Below, piece after piece: positions 30,497-39,220 of a stretch of DNA of 41,510 nucleotides; positions within the stretch are counted from its first letter, which is position 1; the number at the start of each line of letters is the position of its first letter. Source of the DNA: Clostridia bacterium (GTDB lineage Bacteria > Bacillota > Clostridia > Oscillospirales > CAG-272); contig JAGARU010000003.1 in the NCBI GenBank assembly GCA_017622085.1, positions 1 through 41,510 of the forward strand, given 5' to 3'. Under the pieces are notes generated by a model. That model ran no database searches and was not told the DNA's origin. It saw only the letters and a list, made by a program, of their open reading frames with translations. The position numbers were made by a program, and so were the translations under genes.

Positions 30497-31195
30497 ATGA
30501 TCAAGATTCAACCCACCCAGGCGGCCCGTCGGCTGGCCCAAGAGGTCAAGCGGATCGTGGAGGAGACCAAGGAGGACGTGCGCGTCATCCGTGAGCGCGA
30601 CCCCGCCGCCAAAAGCGACGTGGAGGTGCTGCTCTCCTATTCCGGCCTGCACGCCATCACCGCTCATCGGGTGTCCCATGCCCTTTATAAAAAGGAGCAT
30701 TTTCTGTCCGCCCGTCTCATCAGCCAAGCGGCTAAGTTTTTGACGGGAATTGAGATCCATCCCGGCGCCACCATCGGCCGCGGCTTGTTTATCGACCACG
30801 GTACGGGTGTGGTGATCGGCGAGACCACGGAGATCGGAGATAACTGCACCCTGTACCAGGGTGTCACCCTGGGCGGCACGGGCAAGGAAACCGGCAAACG
30901 CCACCCCACCTTAAAGGACAACGTCATGGTGGGCGCAGGCGCCAAGATCCTCGGTGCCTTTACCATTGGTGAAAACTCCAAGATCGCCGCCAATGCCGTG
31001 GTTCTGTGCGAGGTGCCCGACAACTGCACCGCTGTTGGCATTCCGGCCAAGGTGGTTCGTCGCGGCGGCGAGCGAGTCAACGACAACCGGGATATGGACC
31101 AGACCCACATCCCCGACCCCATCTCCGCGGAGCTGGCCAAGCTGGCCGCACGCATTGAGGAGCTGGAGCGGGCAAAGCAGGAGGATGCTACATGA
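30497..31195 (+). CDS. cysE: Serine O-acetyltransferase
   Basis: Makes O-acetylserine from serine and acetyl-CoA, the first step of cysteine synthesis, in the cytoplasm. The 232-residue protein has an N-terminal helical region, then left-handed beta-helix hexapeptide repeats from about residue 85, with [13 protein letters not shown] (Asp100 and His101 catalytic pair), [16 protein letters not shown] and GAGAKILG. The C-terminal tail is coiled and charged. AAGGAGG precedes ATG 30497. Cysteine T-box control is direct. It overlaps the next gene (ATGA). Confidence 0.95.
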   Translation: MIKIQPTQAARRLAQEVKRIVEETKEDVRVIRERDPAAKSDVEVLLSYSGLHAITAHRVSHALYKKEHFLSARLISQAAKFLTGIEIHPGATIGRGLFIDHGTGVVIGETTEIGDNCTLYQGVTLGGTGKETGKRHPTLKDNVMVGAGAKILGAFTIGENSKIAANAVVLCEVPDNCTAVGIPAKVVRRGGERVNDNRDMDQTHIPDPISAELAKLAARIEELERAKQEDAT

Positions 31196-32094
31196 TCTGT
31201 GAAAAATGCGGATACGAATACGAGGGCAAGCGCTGTCCCGTTTGCCGCAAAAACGCGGTAAATGCCGGCGTTCTGGCCATTGTCAAGGCATTCTTCTATT
31301 CCGTTGCCTTCGTTGCCATCCAGTTTATCGTCCAGTTTGCCTTTGTGATCGTCAAGGTCACGGCGGCGCTGCTTTCGGGTATGTCCGACGGAGATGCCTA
31401 CGATATTGTTTTAAGCTCCCTCTACGATAACGTCTGCAAAATGACCATTCTTTCGTCCCTCGTCACCATCCTGGCGGTGGGCATTTGGTTCTTGGCGCGC
31501 AGAAGATCCACTGTAAACGAGGTTCGTCTGAACCCCATCCACCCGAAGCATCTGGGCTTGGCGGCCCTGTTCGGTGCCGTTTTGCAGGTGGTTACCAGCG
31601 TGGCCGTGGAATTTGTGCCTTGGCCCCAGTCGTGGATCGACACGCTGACGGAAATGAACGATTACATCATCTCGGAGTCCATCGGACTGCAGGTGCTGGC
31701 CGTGGTCATCCTCGGCCCCATAACGGAGGAGCTGGTTTTCCGTGGCTTGGTGCATACCCGCCTGCGGCAGGCCTTCCCGCCCTTTGTGGCGGCCATCCTG
31801 TCGGGCGTGGCCTTCGGTATCGTCCACGGAACCATGATCCAGTTCTTCTACGCCTCCTTGCTTGGCGTAGTGCTGGGATTGGTGTTCAATCGCTACGACT
31901 CCCTGTTCCCCTGCATTCTCATTCATATCTTCTTCAACGGTGTCAGCCTCTTGCCCTACTTTGAGCTGGATGCTGCCGGGCTGATCCTCCTGTATCTTGC
32001 CTGCGTGGCCGTTACCATTCTTTGCGCATATCTGATCTGGTTTAAGAAAAAAGACATCCAAAATGGAAAGGAATCCCCCGATGAAACTGTATAA
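31192..32094 (+). CDS. CPBP family intramembrane metalloprotease with N-terminal zinc ribbon
   Basis: A 300-residue membrane protein. Residues 1-20 form a Cys4 ribbon (C3, C6, C15, C18). About seven transmembrane helices follow. The Abi/CPBP motifs are Glu179-Glu180 with Arg184 (TEELVFRG), His212 (FGIVHG) and His245 with Asn249 (IHIFFN). Relatives are CAAX-type proteases, with roles in protein maturation or bacteriocin self-protection. It sits between cysE and cysS with overlaps on both sides (ATGA; 14 bases into cysS), so it shares cysteine-responsive control, which is odd for the family. Confidence 0.88.
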   Translation: MICEKCGYEYEGKRCPVCRKNAVNAGVLAIVKAFFYSVAFVAIQFIVQFAFVIVKVTAALLSGMSDGDAYDIVLSSLYDNVCKMTILSSLVTILAVGIWFLARRRSTVNEVRLNPIHPKHLGLAALFGAVLQVVTSVAVEFVPWPQSWIDTLTEMNDYIISESIGLQVLAVVILGPITEELVFRGLVHTRLRQAFPPFVAAILSGVAFGIVHGTMIQFFYASLLGVVLGLVFNRYDSLFPCILIHIFFNGVSLLPYFELDAAGLILLYLACVAVTILCAYLIWFKKKDIQNGKESPDETV

Positions 32095-33496
32095 CACCTT
32101 AACCAAAACCGTTGACACCTTCGTGCCCAACACCCCCGGCAAGGTAAAAATGTATACCTGCGGCCCGACGGTTTATCACTTTGCCCACATTGGCAACCTG
32201 CGCTCCTATATTATGGAGGACGTACTGGAAAAGTTCCTCCGCTTTGAGGGCTACGACGTGACCCGCGTTATGAACATTACCGACGTAGGCCACCTGACCT
32301 CCGACGGCGACACCGGCGAGGACAAGATGCTGAAGGGTGCCAAGCGCGAGCATAAGACCGTTATGGAGATCGCGGAGTTCTATAAGGAAGCCTTCTTCCG
32401 GGACGCCGCCGATCTGAACATCAAGACCCCCGACGTGGTTGAGCCCGCCACCCAGTGCATTGACGAGTTTATCCGCGTGATCGAGGGCCTCCTTGAAAAG
32501 GGCTACGCTTACGTAGCCGGCGGAAACGTGTACTTTGACACCTCCAAGCTGAAGAATTACTACGCGCTGACCGGCCACGATGCCGACGAATTGAAGGTTG
32601 GCGTCCGTGAGGACGTGGGCGAGGACGAGAACAAGCGCAACAAGACCGACTTCGTGCTTTGGTTCACCAAGTCCAAGTTTGATGACCAGGAGCTTAAGTG
32701 GGATAGCCCTTGGGGCATCGGTTACCCCGGCTGGCACATTGAGTGTTCCTGCATCAGTATGAAGCATCTGGGCGAGGATCTGGACATCCATTGCGGCGGT
32801 GTGGACAACATCTTCCCCCACCACACAAACGAGATCGCCCAGAGCGAGGTGTACCTTGGCCATAAGTGGTGCAACTATTGGTTCCACGTACATCACCTCA
32901 ACGACGAGACCGGCAAGATGAGCAAGTCCAAGGGCGAGTTTTTGACCGTTTCTCTCCTTAAGCGCAAGGGCTACGATCCCGTGGCTTACCGCTTCTTCTG
33001 TCTCCAGTCCCATTATCGCAAGCCCCTGACCTTCTCCTACAGCGGTCTTGATAACGCCGTTGCCGCCTACGCCAAGCTGAAAAAGAAGATCCTCAATCTG
33101 GATCCCGCCGGTGAGGTGGACCCGGAGGCCTTTGCCACCTACCGCGCCAAGTTCAGCGAGGCCGTTGGCAACGATATGAACACCGCACAGGGCATGACGG
33201 TTCTGTACGATGTGCTCAAGGCACCGGTAAACGGCGCCACCAAGCTGGCCATCCTTGACGAGCTGGATAAGGTTCTGTCTCTGAACCTGACCGTCCGCCC
33301 CGTGGTGGAGGAAGCTCCCGTCGAGGAAGTGGAAAAGGACGAGTTCACCCTCTACGTAGAGGCTATGATCGCCGAGCGCGCCGCCGCCAAGAAGGCGAAG
33401 GACTACGCCCGCGCCGATGCCATCCGCGCCGAGCTGAAGGAAAAGGGCGTCACCCTCACCGATACCCCCAAGGGCACCACCTTTACAAGAGAATAA
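32081..33496 (+). CDS. cysS: Cysteine--tRNA ligase
   Basis: Charges tRNA-Cys. A 471-residue class I synthetase with Cys27 (zinc ligand, TCGPTVYHFAHIGN), the HIGN signature at residues 36-39, the zinc-binding WHIECS segment, and KMSKS at 279-283. GGAAAGGAA lies about 8 bases before ATG 32081; an in-frame ATG at 32063 overlaps that site and is rejected. The start lies within the protease gene. End of the T-box operon, followed by a terminator. Confidence 0.97.
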   Translation: MKLYNTLTKTVDTFVPNTPGKVKMYTCGPTVYHFAHIGNLRSYIMEDVLEKFLRFEGYDVTRVMNITDVGHLTSDGDTGEDKMLKGAKREHKTVMEIAEFYKEAFFRDAADLNIKTPDVVEPATQCIDEFIRVIEGLLEKGYAYVAGGNVYFDTSKLKNYYALTGHDADELKVGVREDVGEDENKRNKTDFVLWFTKSKFDDQELKWDSPWGIGYPGWHIECSCISMKHLGEDLDIHCGGVDNIFPHHTNEIAQSEVYLGHKWCNYWFHVHHLNDETGKMSKSKGEFLTVSLLKRKGYDPVAYRFFCLQSHYRKPLTFSYSGLDNAVAAYAKLKKKILNLDPAGEVDPEAFATYRAKFSEAVGNDMNTAQGMTVLYDVLKAPVNGATKLAILDELDKVLSLNLTVRPVVEEAPVEEVEKDEFTLYVEAMIAERAAAKKAKDYARADAIRAELKEKGVTLTDTPKGTTFTRE

Positions 33497-33510
33497 CGTG
33501 CGAATATAAA

Positions 33511-33541
33511 AAAGGAACCCCTTCCGAGAAGGGGTTCCTTT
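33511..33541. terminator. Bidirectional terminator between convergent operons
   Basis: A perfect 14 bp stem (33511-33524 with 33528-33541), loop CGA, A and T runs at the ends. It serves cysS and the minus-strand gene ending at 33559. Confidence 0.85.
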
Positions 33542-33558
33542 GTGTTTTGGAAATCGGT

Positions 33559-34497
33559 TTACAGACGTACGACCTTTTCCACCTTGGTCTGGCGGAAGGT
33601 GTCGCGGAGGAGCTGGAAGATGCCGAGGAGGGCGAAGAGCCAACCAAGAGCGATCTCCTTGAGAACAACGGCGAGGCCTTCTCCCATGGCCCACTCCAGC
33701 ATAAAGGCAACGATCTCGCCAAAGGTCCAGCCAAGCTCTATGCCGTCGGCCGTGTTGACCGCAACGATGGCGGCAAACTCCGCTACCACTACGGCAAGGA
33801 GAACGCAGATCACGATGACGATGCCCTTGGCCTTGGTTTCCTTGCCCTTGGCCAGCTCGTAGCCCTTTTTCGCGCAAATGCCGATCAAAAGGCCCAAAAG
33901 GGAAGCGATATAGCCCATTGCGTACACGATAACCCACGGGATCGCACCGATGATGGCACCCAGCGCCGCGCCGATGGCACCCTTGGCAACGCTTCCGGTG
34001 CTCTTGCGCTCGTCGGCCTCCTCGCGAAGCTCTGCCTCCGCCTTAGCGGAGCAGGAGTCATGGAGGTGGTAGACCGTCGAGCCGATCAGAACGTCAGCGG
34101 CATCGCCGCCGGCCATGCCACAGCTATGGCAAACCTGAGTGCTCTTTACCGCAAGATCCTTCAGCATGGCGGTAAACAGGGGCAAAAAGGCCTCGATCTT
34201 TCCCATGGTTCCGGGGTTGTCCGTAAAGGCAACCTGAACCGAGCCGGGCTTGACGGAAACGTCCGTCACCGATCCGCCCTGAATGCGGAACTCCTTCTGA
34301 CGGGCTTCGTCACCCAGCCAGCCGCGCACCCGGTCGGATTGCTCGGCGGTGTCAAAATAAACGGCGGCAGAGACGGATTTCCATCCCGCCCCCTCTTGCA
34401 GCGTAAGGAATACGCCATCGTATGTGCCGTAGGCTACACCGTTTTTCACAGTCAGCCCATTGGCTTCGGCAAATTTTTTAAGTCCGGATCCAATCAT
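33559..34497 (-). CDS. Uncharacterised membrane protein with Cys/His motif
   Basis: A 312-residue protein I do not recognise. Residues 1-120 are soluble, with a beta-rich pattern. A candidate metal site follows: C123-x2-C126, His144, His146 and C149. A charged linker leads to about four transmembrane helices between 172 and 295, starting with a Gly/Ala-rich segment (GAIGAALGAIIGAIPWV). The C-terminal tail is basic. AAAGGAG precedes the start, which overlaps the upstream acyltransferase stop (ATGA), so both are expressed together. No signal peptide, so the N-terminus is probably cytoplasmic. Confidence 0.7.
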   Translation of the reverse strand: MIGSGLKKFAEANGLTVKNGVAYGTYDGVFLTLQEGAGWKSVSAAVYFDTAEQSDRVRGWLGDEARQKEFRIQGGSVTDVSVKPGSVQVAFTDNPGTMGKIEAFLPLFTAMLKDLAVKSTQVCHSCGMAGGDAADVLIGSTVYHLHDSCSAKAEAELREEADERKSTGSVAKGAIGAALGAIIGAIPWVIVYAMGYIASLLGLLIGICAKKGYELAKGKETKAKGIVIVICVLLAVVVAEFAAIVAVNTADGIELGWTFGEIVAFMLEWAMGEGLAVVLKEIALGWLFALLGIFQLLRDTFRQTKVEKVVRL

Positions 34498-35780
34498 GTG
34501 TGTTTCTCCTTTCGATGCTCGGATTTTTTCATTTTATAAAGCTCCTCGGTGGCCAGACGGGCCTTGGCGACCACGTCTCCCTCCACGCGGGGGAAGCAGT
34601 AGTACAGGGCGTCCCGATTTCCGATGGAAATCACGTCGCCGATCTCATACCAGTAGTAATCGGAGTTCAGGGTGTAGGAGGCGATGGGGGATTGCACGTA
34701 GTCCAGCTTGCCGTCGCATCCCGTCAGGTGGAAGCCCTCCTCATTGTGGCAAAGGTTGCCCTCGCCCACCCGATACAGGCACTTGGTGTCCACCAGCATA
34801 TAGATGTCCACGGGCAGATCCATCCGGTACGTACCGGCAAGAATCTCCTCCCGCACGGCCTCTCGCTGGGCACGGTACCAGTCGGGGATGTGGGGATACT
34901 CCGTTTCCCCCTCGGTGGCCCGCATAAAGCCGTCCTCGGTCAAAAGATATTCCTTGCCGCAGGCGGAGCAGGTCAGGGTCACGCCCTTGCCCACCATCTT
35001 GCCCTCGGTATGGCAGTGGGGACAGCGGTAAAGCACCCGGTTGAGGCAATCGGCGCGGAAGGCCTCGCGGATCATGATCTGATTTTCCTGCTGCCAGCGG
35101 AAGTTGTCAAAGTTAAACTGCTCGCTGATGATGGCGTTCAGCTCCTCCGGCGTTTTTTCCTTGATCTCCGCCGGGGAAAGGAGATATTCCATCTCCGCCC
35201 GCACGGGCACCCGACGGAGCTGGAGATTGTTGTAAAGAGGATCCCGGGCAAAGGCGCCGTAGGTGCGGATCATCACCACGGGCACGTTCAGCATTTTAAG
35301 GAAGGGCCCCAGCGAATCGGGCAGGGGCGTAGCCGTTCCGTCAAAGGAATAGCCGGCCTCCGGGTACATCAAAACGGAGCTTTTCAGCTTGCGCAGGGCG
35401 TGCGCCACGTCGCGGATCAAGGTAAGATCCGGCACGAATTTTTGGGTGGGAATGCAGCCCAGATTCCGCATCAGCCACTTCTTACCCACAAATCCGTCGG
35501 AGGTGCATACAATGTTGAAGGGACGGGGATAGAGAATGGAGGAGGCGATCTTCAGGTCAATAAAGCTGGAGTGGTTCATCAGATACAGGCAAGGCTCCCG
35601 CTTGCCCAGCTTCTCCATGCCGATCCGCTCACAGCGGAAGCGCGTGGCGATCAGATCGGGGGTGGAAACGATTTTTAACAGGGTGCGGAACAGAAGGCTC
35701 GGCCGTTTGGGCTTCTGGTGGGGAGCCACGGGCAGTGCCAGAACCTCTTCGTAGCTTTTTTTACGGGTCTTAATCTTCAT
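34494..35780 (-). CDS. PlsC-like 1-acyl-glycerol-3-phosphate acyltransferase with zinc ribbon
   Basis: A 428-residue lysophospholipid acyltransferase family member. Block I NHSSFID (His70, Asp75) provides the HX4D catalytic pair, and block III reads YPEAGYSFDG with Glu141. Normal PlsC proteins are about 200-250 residues; this one adds about 180 residues with a Cys4 ribbon (C253, C256, C271, C274) and a beta-rich tail that resembles no domain I can name. It would acylate lysophosphatidate or a related lipid at the membrane. It has its own promoter and overlaps the next gene by 4 bases. Confidence 0.85.
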   Translation of the reverse strand: MKIKTRKKSYEEVLALPVAPHQKPKRPSLLFRTLLKIVSTPDLIATRFRCERIGMEKLGKREPCLYLMNHSSFIDLKIASSILYPRPFNIVCTSDGFVGKKWLMRNLGCIPTQKFVPDLTLIRDVAHALRKLKSSVLMYPEAGYSFDGTATPLPDSLGPFLKMLNVPVVMIRTYGAFARDPLYNNLQLRRVPVRAEMEYLLSPAEIKEKTPEELNAIISEQFNFDNFRWQQENQIMIREAFRADCLNRVLYRCPHCHTEGKMVGKGVTLTCSACGKEYLLTEDGFMRATEGETEYPHIPDWYRAQREAVREEILAGTYRMDLPVDIYMLVDTKCLYRVGEGNLCHNEEGFHLTGCDGKLDYVQSPIASYTLNSDYYWYEIGDVISIGNRDALYYCFPRVEGDVVAKARLATEELYKMKKSEHRKEKHT

Positions 35781-35831
35781 ATAGGTCTCCTTAAGTCGGA
35801 ATTCGGCAAAGGAAATCGGTCTGTTTTGTAT

Positions 35832-35860
35832 ATTCTATCACAGAACGCCGCCAATTGCAA
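35832..35860 (-). promoter_or_regulatory. Promoter of the acyltransferase operon
   Basis: On the minus strand, TTGCAA (35860-35855), 17 base spacer, TAGAAT (35837-35832). Divergent from the promoter at 35898. Confidence 0.65.
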
Positions 35861-35897
35861 GAGTATGTTTTGGTATGGGTTGGGCGTATCTTCCACC

Positions 35898-35926
35898 TTG
35901 ACAATCGGGAGGGAACTTGGTATAAT
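35898..35926 (+). promoter_or_regulatory. Promoter of the GNAT gene
   Basis: TTGACA (35898-35903), 17 base spacer, TATAAT (35921-35926): both hexamers perfect. Confidence 0.85.
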
Positions 35927-35957
35927 ATAGTCACTAAGACAAAACGAGGTGATAGAT

Positions 35958-37112
35958 ATGAATACACCTGAAATCAAGAAAGCAACTGCTGCGGACTATG
36001 AGGAGCTCATCGATTTTCTCAACATGGTCTTCGGCTTTAACGGTCAGGAAAACGACTTCCTCAAGCTGCTCCCCAAGCTTTACCGCACCCAGTATGCTCC
36101 TTGGGAAAGCAACTATACCGGCAAGGACGAAAACGGCCGCTTCATGTGCGCCGTGGGCGCCTACGACGAGGAATACAGCGTAGCCGGCGAGACCATCCGC
36201 TTCCGCGGCATCGGTAACGTGGCCGCTCATCCCCGCTCCAAGGGCAAGGGCTATATGCGTGCTGCTATGGACGCCACTATGGCCGATATGATCAAGGACG
36301 GCGTGGACTTTTCCGCTCTCGGCGGCCTGCGTCACCGCTACGGCTACTGGGGCTTTGAGGTCTCCGGTGTCCGTTACCGCTTCTACATCAATTCCGACTG
36401 CATCAAGCACGGCGTTAAGCATATTGAGGAAACGCACGTTCTCACCTTTGAGCCTTTGAAGCCCGAGGATGCCGAGGCCATCGCCTGGATGAACGGCCTG
36501 CGTGAGCAGCTGCCCTTCTACTGCAAGCGCAGTGCGGAGCGCACCTACGACGTGCTTTGCTCCTGGAAGAGCACTCCCTACGTGGTTTACGAAAACGGCA
36601 CACGCGTGGGCTGCTTTATTCAGAGCGGCGGCACCGTGCACGACATCCAGCTGGTGGATGACGATTACCTGTGCGACCTGATCCGCCAGTGGCAAAAGGC
36701 CAAGGGCGACTATACCGTGATCCTGCCTCCCTACCGCACGGCGTGGATCGATTTCCTCACCCGCTATTCCTGCGGCCCCGAGGTCATCAGCGGCGAGAGC
36801 TACACGGTATTCTCTTACGAGCGCGTTTGCCGCGCCTTCCTTGCCGCCAAGGCCTCCTACGAGGCGCTGGCTGACGGCGAGGTTACCATGCTCATCCACG
36901 GATTTGCAGGCGACGAGCGCCTGAACTTCCGCGTACATAACGGAGTTCCCGCAGTTACTGCCACCGATAAGGAGGCGGACCTGGAGCTCACCCACAAGGA
37001 AGCCATGATGCTTATCTTCGGCGTTTTCTCCCCCCTGCGTACAAAGCTGGGCGCCGTGGAGCGTTCCTGGTTCCCCCTGCCCCTGCATACCGACAATGCG
37101 GATGAGGTCTAA
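35958..37112 (+). CDS. Eis-like GNAT family N-acetyltransferase
   Basis: A 384-residue cytoplasmic acetyltransferase with the three-part layout of Eis-type enzymes: an N-terminal GNAT domain with the acetyl-CoA loop VAAHPRSKGKGYMRAAM (near residue 90-105), a second degenerate GNAT domain (about 155-285), and a C-terminal SCP2-like domain (about 285-375). Eis enzymes acetylate amines such as aminoglycosides or protein lysines; the natural substrate here is unknown. GAGGTGAT precedes ATG 35958; a GTG at 35949 lies within that site and is rejected. The lipoprotein gene follows after 33 bases. Confidence 0.88.
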   Translation: MNTPEIKKATAADYEELIDFLNMVFGFNGQENDFLKLLPKLYRTQYAPWESNYTGKDENGRFMCAVGAYDEEYSVAGETIRFRGIGNVAAHPRSKGKGYMRAAMDATMADMIKDGVDFSALGGLRHRYGYWGFEVSGVRYRFYINSDCIKHGVKHIEETHVLTFEPLKPEDAEAIAWMNGLREQLPFYCKRSAERTYDVLCSWKSTPYVVYENGTRVGCFIQSGGTVHDIQLVDDDYLCDLIRQWQKAKGDYTVILPPYRTAWIDFLTRYSCGPEVISGESYTVFSYERVCRAFLAAKASYEALADGEVTMLIHGFAGDERLNFRVHNGVPAVTATDKEADLELTHKEAMMLIFGVFSPLRTKLGAVERSWFPLPLHTDNADEV

Positions 37113-37145
37113 TCATTTTTATTTTTCACAAAGGAGACAAATGAC

Positions 37146-37574
37146 ATGAAAAAGCTTACGAAAATTATGGCTCTTGCCCTTCTTATGGTAATGACCCTTT
37201 CTCTGGTAGCCTGCTCCTCCTACGGCGCGATCGTAAAGAACTTTAAGGATGCTGGCTATGTAGAGATTGATCTTGAGGACGCAGATGACTCCACCGCAAA
37301 GAAGTTGACTGCCGAGATGGAAAAAGGCAACCTGACCTGCTCCATCCACCTTCTTCAGCTGGAGGAAAACGATTGGCTCAGCTACAACGCGATCATTCTT
37401 GAGTTTTCCTCCGACGAGGAGTTGATGGAGGCACTTGACGATAACGCCACCCTTAAGGGCCTTGTTACCGATGCGCAGAAGACCAAGCTGGTTCGCGGAA
37501 ACTGCATCTTGATTCCTCTTTCTCTTATCAAGGCAGACGAAATGATCAGCCTCTTCAACGAAGGCAAAGAATAA
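37146..37574 (+). CDS. Small putative lipoprotein
   Basis: A 142-residue exported protein. It has a Lys-rich N-terminus, a hydrophobic stretch (residues 7-20) and the lipobox LVAC with Cys23 as the lipidated residue. The mature part (about 120 residues) is acidic and alternates short helices and strands without a motif I know. AAAGGAG lies upstream of ATG 37146. It is probably co-transcribed with the GNAT gene and is followed by a strong terminator. Confidence 0.8.
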   Translation: MKKLTKIMALALLMVMTLSLVACSSYGAIVKNFKDAGYVEIDLEDADDSTAKKLTAEMEKGNLTCSIHLLQLEENDWLSYNAIILEFSSDEELMEALDDNATLKGLVTDAQKTKLVRGNCILIPLSLIKADEMISLFNEGKE

Positions 37575-37580
37575 AACACC

Positions 37581-37620
37581 AAAGCCCCCTCGCCGGCCGA
37601 TGGCCGACGAGGGGGCTTTT
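37581..37620. terminator. Terminator after the lipoprotein gene
   Basis: AAAGCCCCCTCG pairs with CGAGGGGGCTTT, an inner CGGCC/GGCCG stem sits above a mismatch, and T residues follow. Confidence 0.8.
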
Positions 37621-37641
37621 GATTTGTTTGTTCTCACCCGA

Positions 37642-37665
37642 GGTGTCGTTAATTTTTGGTCAAGC
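37642..37665 (+). repeat. Dispersed intergenic repeat, core fragment
   Basis: GGTGTCGTTAATTTTTGGTC followed by AAGC matches the core of the repeats at 163-335 and 17580-17802. It overlaps the MATE gene stop codon (37660-37662), so the repeat supplies the last codons of that gene. Confidence 0.65.
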
Positions 37666-39063
37666 GGCGGGCTTGATGAGCTTGCTGTTCTCGAAGGAGA
37701 AGCAATGGTAGTAGATCAACGTAGAGATGCAGCAGGCCAGCCATCCGGCGGGGTAGCCCATGGCGATGGGCAAAAGATCGTTTGATACGAAGGTGGAGAT
37801 CAAGAACAGATAAAGCTGGCGGAAGCCCACGAAGGAGCACAGCATAATGATCATGGGCGCTCGGGTATTGCCCGCACCGCGAAGGGCGGCGGAGAAGATC
37901 TGGTTCACCGAGGTGCACAGATAGAAGGGCGTTACCGTGTGGAGCAGGAGCGTAGCGTAGTGTACCACGTCGGGATCAGGGTTAAAGATTCCCGCAAGGA
38001 AGGGCGCAAAGATCATAACGCAAACGATAATGACCGTGGCCGCCGCCGTGGACATCAGGTACGCAAGGGTGGTTCCCCGCTTGGCGCGCTTGACGTTGCC
38101 CACGCCCAGATTCTGACCCACAAAGGTAGTGGTGGCCAGCGCCAGGGACTGTACGGGCAGGAAGATAAACTGGTCGATCTTGGAGTAGGACGTCCAGCTG
38201 CCCAGCGCAATCTTCTGATCCAGATTGACGTTTGCAATATAAGACTGTACGAACACGTTGGAGAAGGCGGTGAGCATCATCTGAATGGCCGCCGGAATAC
38301 CGATACGAACGATCATCTTCAGCATGGCTGGGTCAACGTGCATGGCCTTTAAGGTCACGCGGACGCAGGATTCCGTGCGCAGAAGGGTGATCACCGTCAG
38401 AACCGCCGAGGTGCACTGGGCAATTACCGTGGCGTAAGCGACACCGGCCACGCCCATATCAAGGCCAAACACAAACACCAGATCCAGCACAATGTTAATG
38501 ATGGCAGAGACCACCAGATAATAGAAGGGGTGGGACGAATCGCCCACGGCACGCAAAATGCCGGAGCCCATATTGTAAACCATCAGCCCCATAACACCCG
38601 CAAAATAGATAATGAGGTATTCCTTGGCGTGGGGGTATACCGTGCTCATTTCGTCGCCGGAGTGGAGCATCAGCCTCAAAACCGTGGGGGTCATTACCAC
38701 ACCGATGACGGTAAAGGCTACACCCATAACCAAGGTCATCACGGTGGCGGTGTGCACGGCCTTTTGTACCTTGGCCTCGTCCTTGGCACCGTAATACTGG
38801 GAAATAATAACGCCGGCACCGCTGGAAAGGCCCATAAAGAAGCCGATTAGAATGTTAATGATCGGTCCGACGCTTCCAACAGCCGCATACGCCTCGCTGT
38901 TGCCCGTCTGTCCGATCACCCAGGTGTCTACCATATTGTAAAGCTGTTGGAACAGGTTGCCAAGGAGCAGGGGGAACGCAAAGCGGAGCAAATTTCCTAC
39001 AATGCCTCCCTCGGTCATGTCTACGTCACGACGGCGACCGCCCAAAAGCGCTACTTTCGCCAC
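37660..39063 (-). CDS. MATE family efflux transporter
   Basis: A 467-residue inner-membrane exporter with 12 predicted helices in two homologous bundles, using an Na+ or H+ gradient to expel drugs or metabolites. It opens with the family-typical DMTEGGIVGNLLRFAFPLLLGNLFQ and the Gln-Leu-Tyr-Asn segment of MATE helix 1. The start is probably GTG 39063, with AGAGG 8 bases upstream; the ATG at 39018 has no ribosome binding site. The last residues (KLIKPAA) run into a dispersed repeat that provides the stop. Transcribed alone from the promoter at 39093-39121. Confidence 0.9.
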   Translation of the reverse strand: MAKVALLGGRRRDVDMTEGGIVGNLLRFAFPLLLGNLFQQLYNMVDTWVIGQTGNSEAYAAVGSVGPIINILIGFFMGLSSGAGVIISQYYGAKDEAKVQKAVHTATVMTLVMGVAFTVIGVVMTPTVLRLMLHSGDEMSTVYPHAKEYLIIYFAGVMGLMVYNMGSGILRAVGDSSHPFYYLVVSAIINIVLDLVFVFGLDMGVAGVAYATVIAQCTSAVLTVITLLRTESCVRVTLKAMHVDPAMLKMIVRIGIPAAIQMMLTAFSNVFVQSYIANVNLDQKIALGSWTSYSKIDQFIFLPVQSLALATTTFVGQNLGVGNVKRAKRGTTLAYLMSTAAATVIIVCVMIFAPFLAGIFNPDPDVVHYATLLLHTVTPFYLCTSVNQIFSAALRGAGNTRAPMIIMLCSFVGFRQLYLFLISTFVSNDLLPIAMGYPAGWLACCISTLIYYHCFSFENSKLIKPAA

Positions 39064-39092
39064 AAAAAACACCTCTTTTCCAAATTAACACC

Positions 39093-39121
39093 ATTTTACC
39101 ACAATTCGCACCGAAAAACAA
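39093..39121 (-). promoter_or_regulatory. Promoter of the MATE gene
   Basis: On the minus strand, TTGTTT (39121-39116), 17 base spacer, TAAAAT (39098-39093). Confidence 0.6.
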
Positions 39122-39158
39122 GGCGTTTCTGACTCCGTCCATATTAAATTCTCTTATC

Positions 39159-39187
39159 TTGACACGGGGAACGATTGCGATTATAAT
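39159..39187 (+). promoter_or_regulatory. Promoter of the Mrr-like gene
   Basis: TTGACA (39159-39164), 17 base spacer, TATAAT (39182-39187). Confidence 0.8.
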
Positions 39188-39220
39188 GAAAATAGAAATT
39201 CCTTTGGAAGGAGCTCCTAA

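Noticed and set aside
32099..33937. A 612-codon open frame antisense to cysS
   Set aside because: Runs through the cysS terminator and the start of the next operon; the sense gene is certain.
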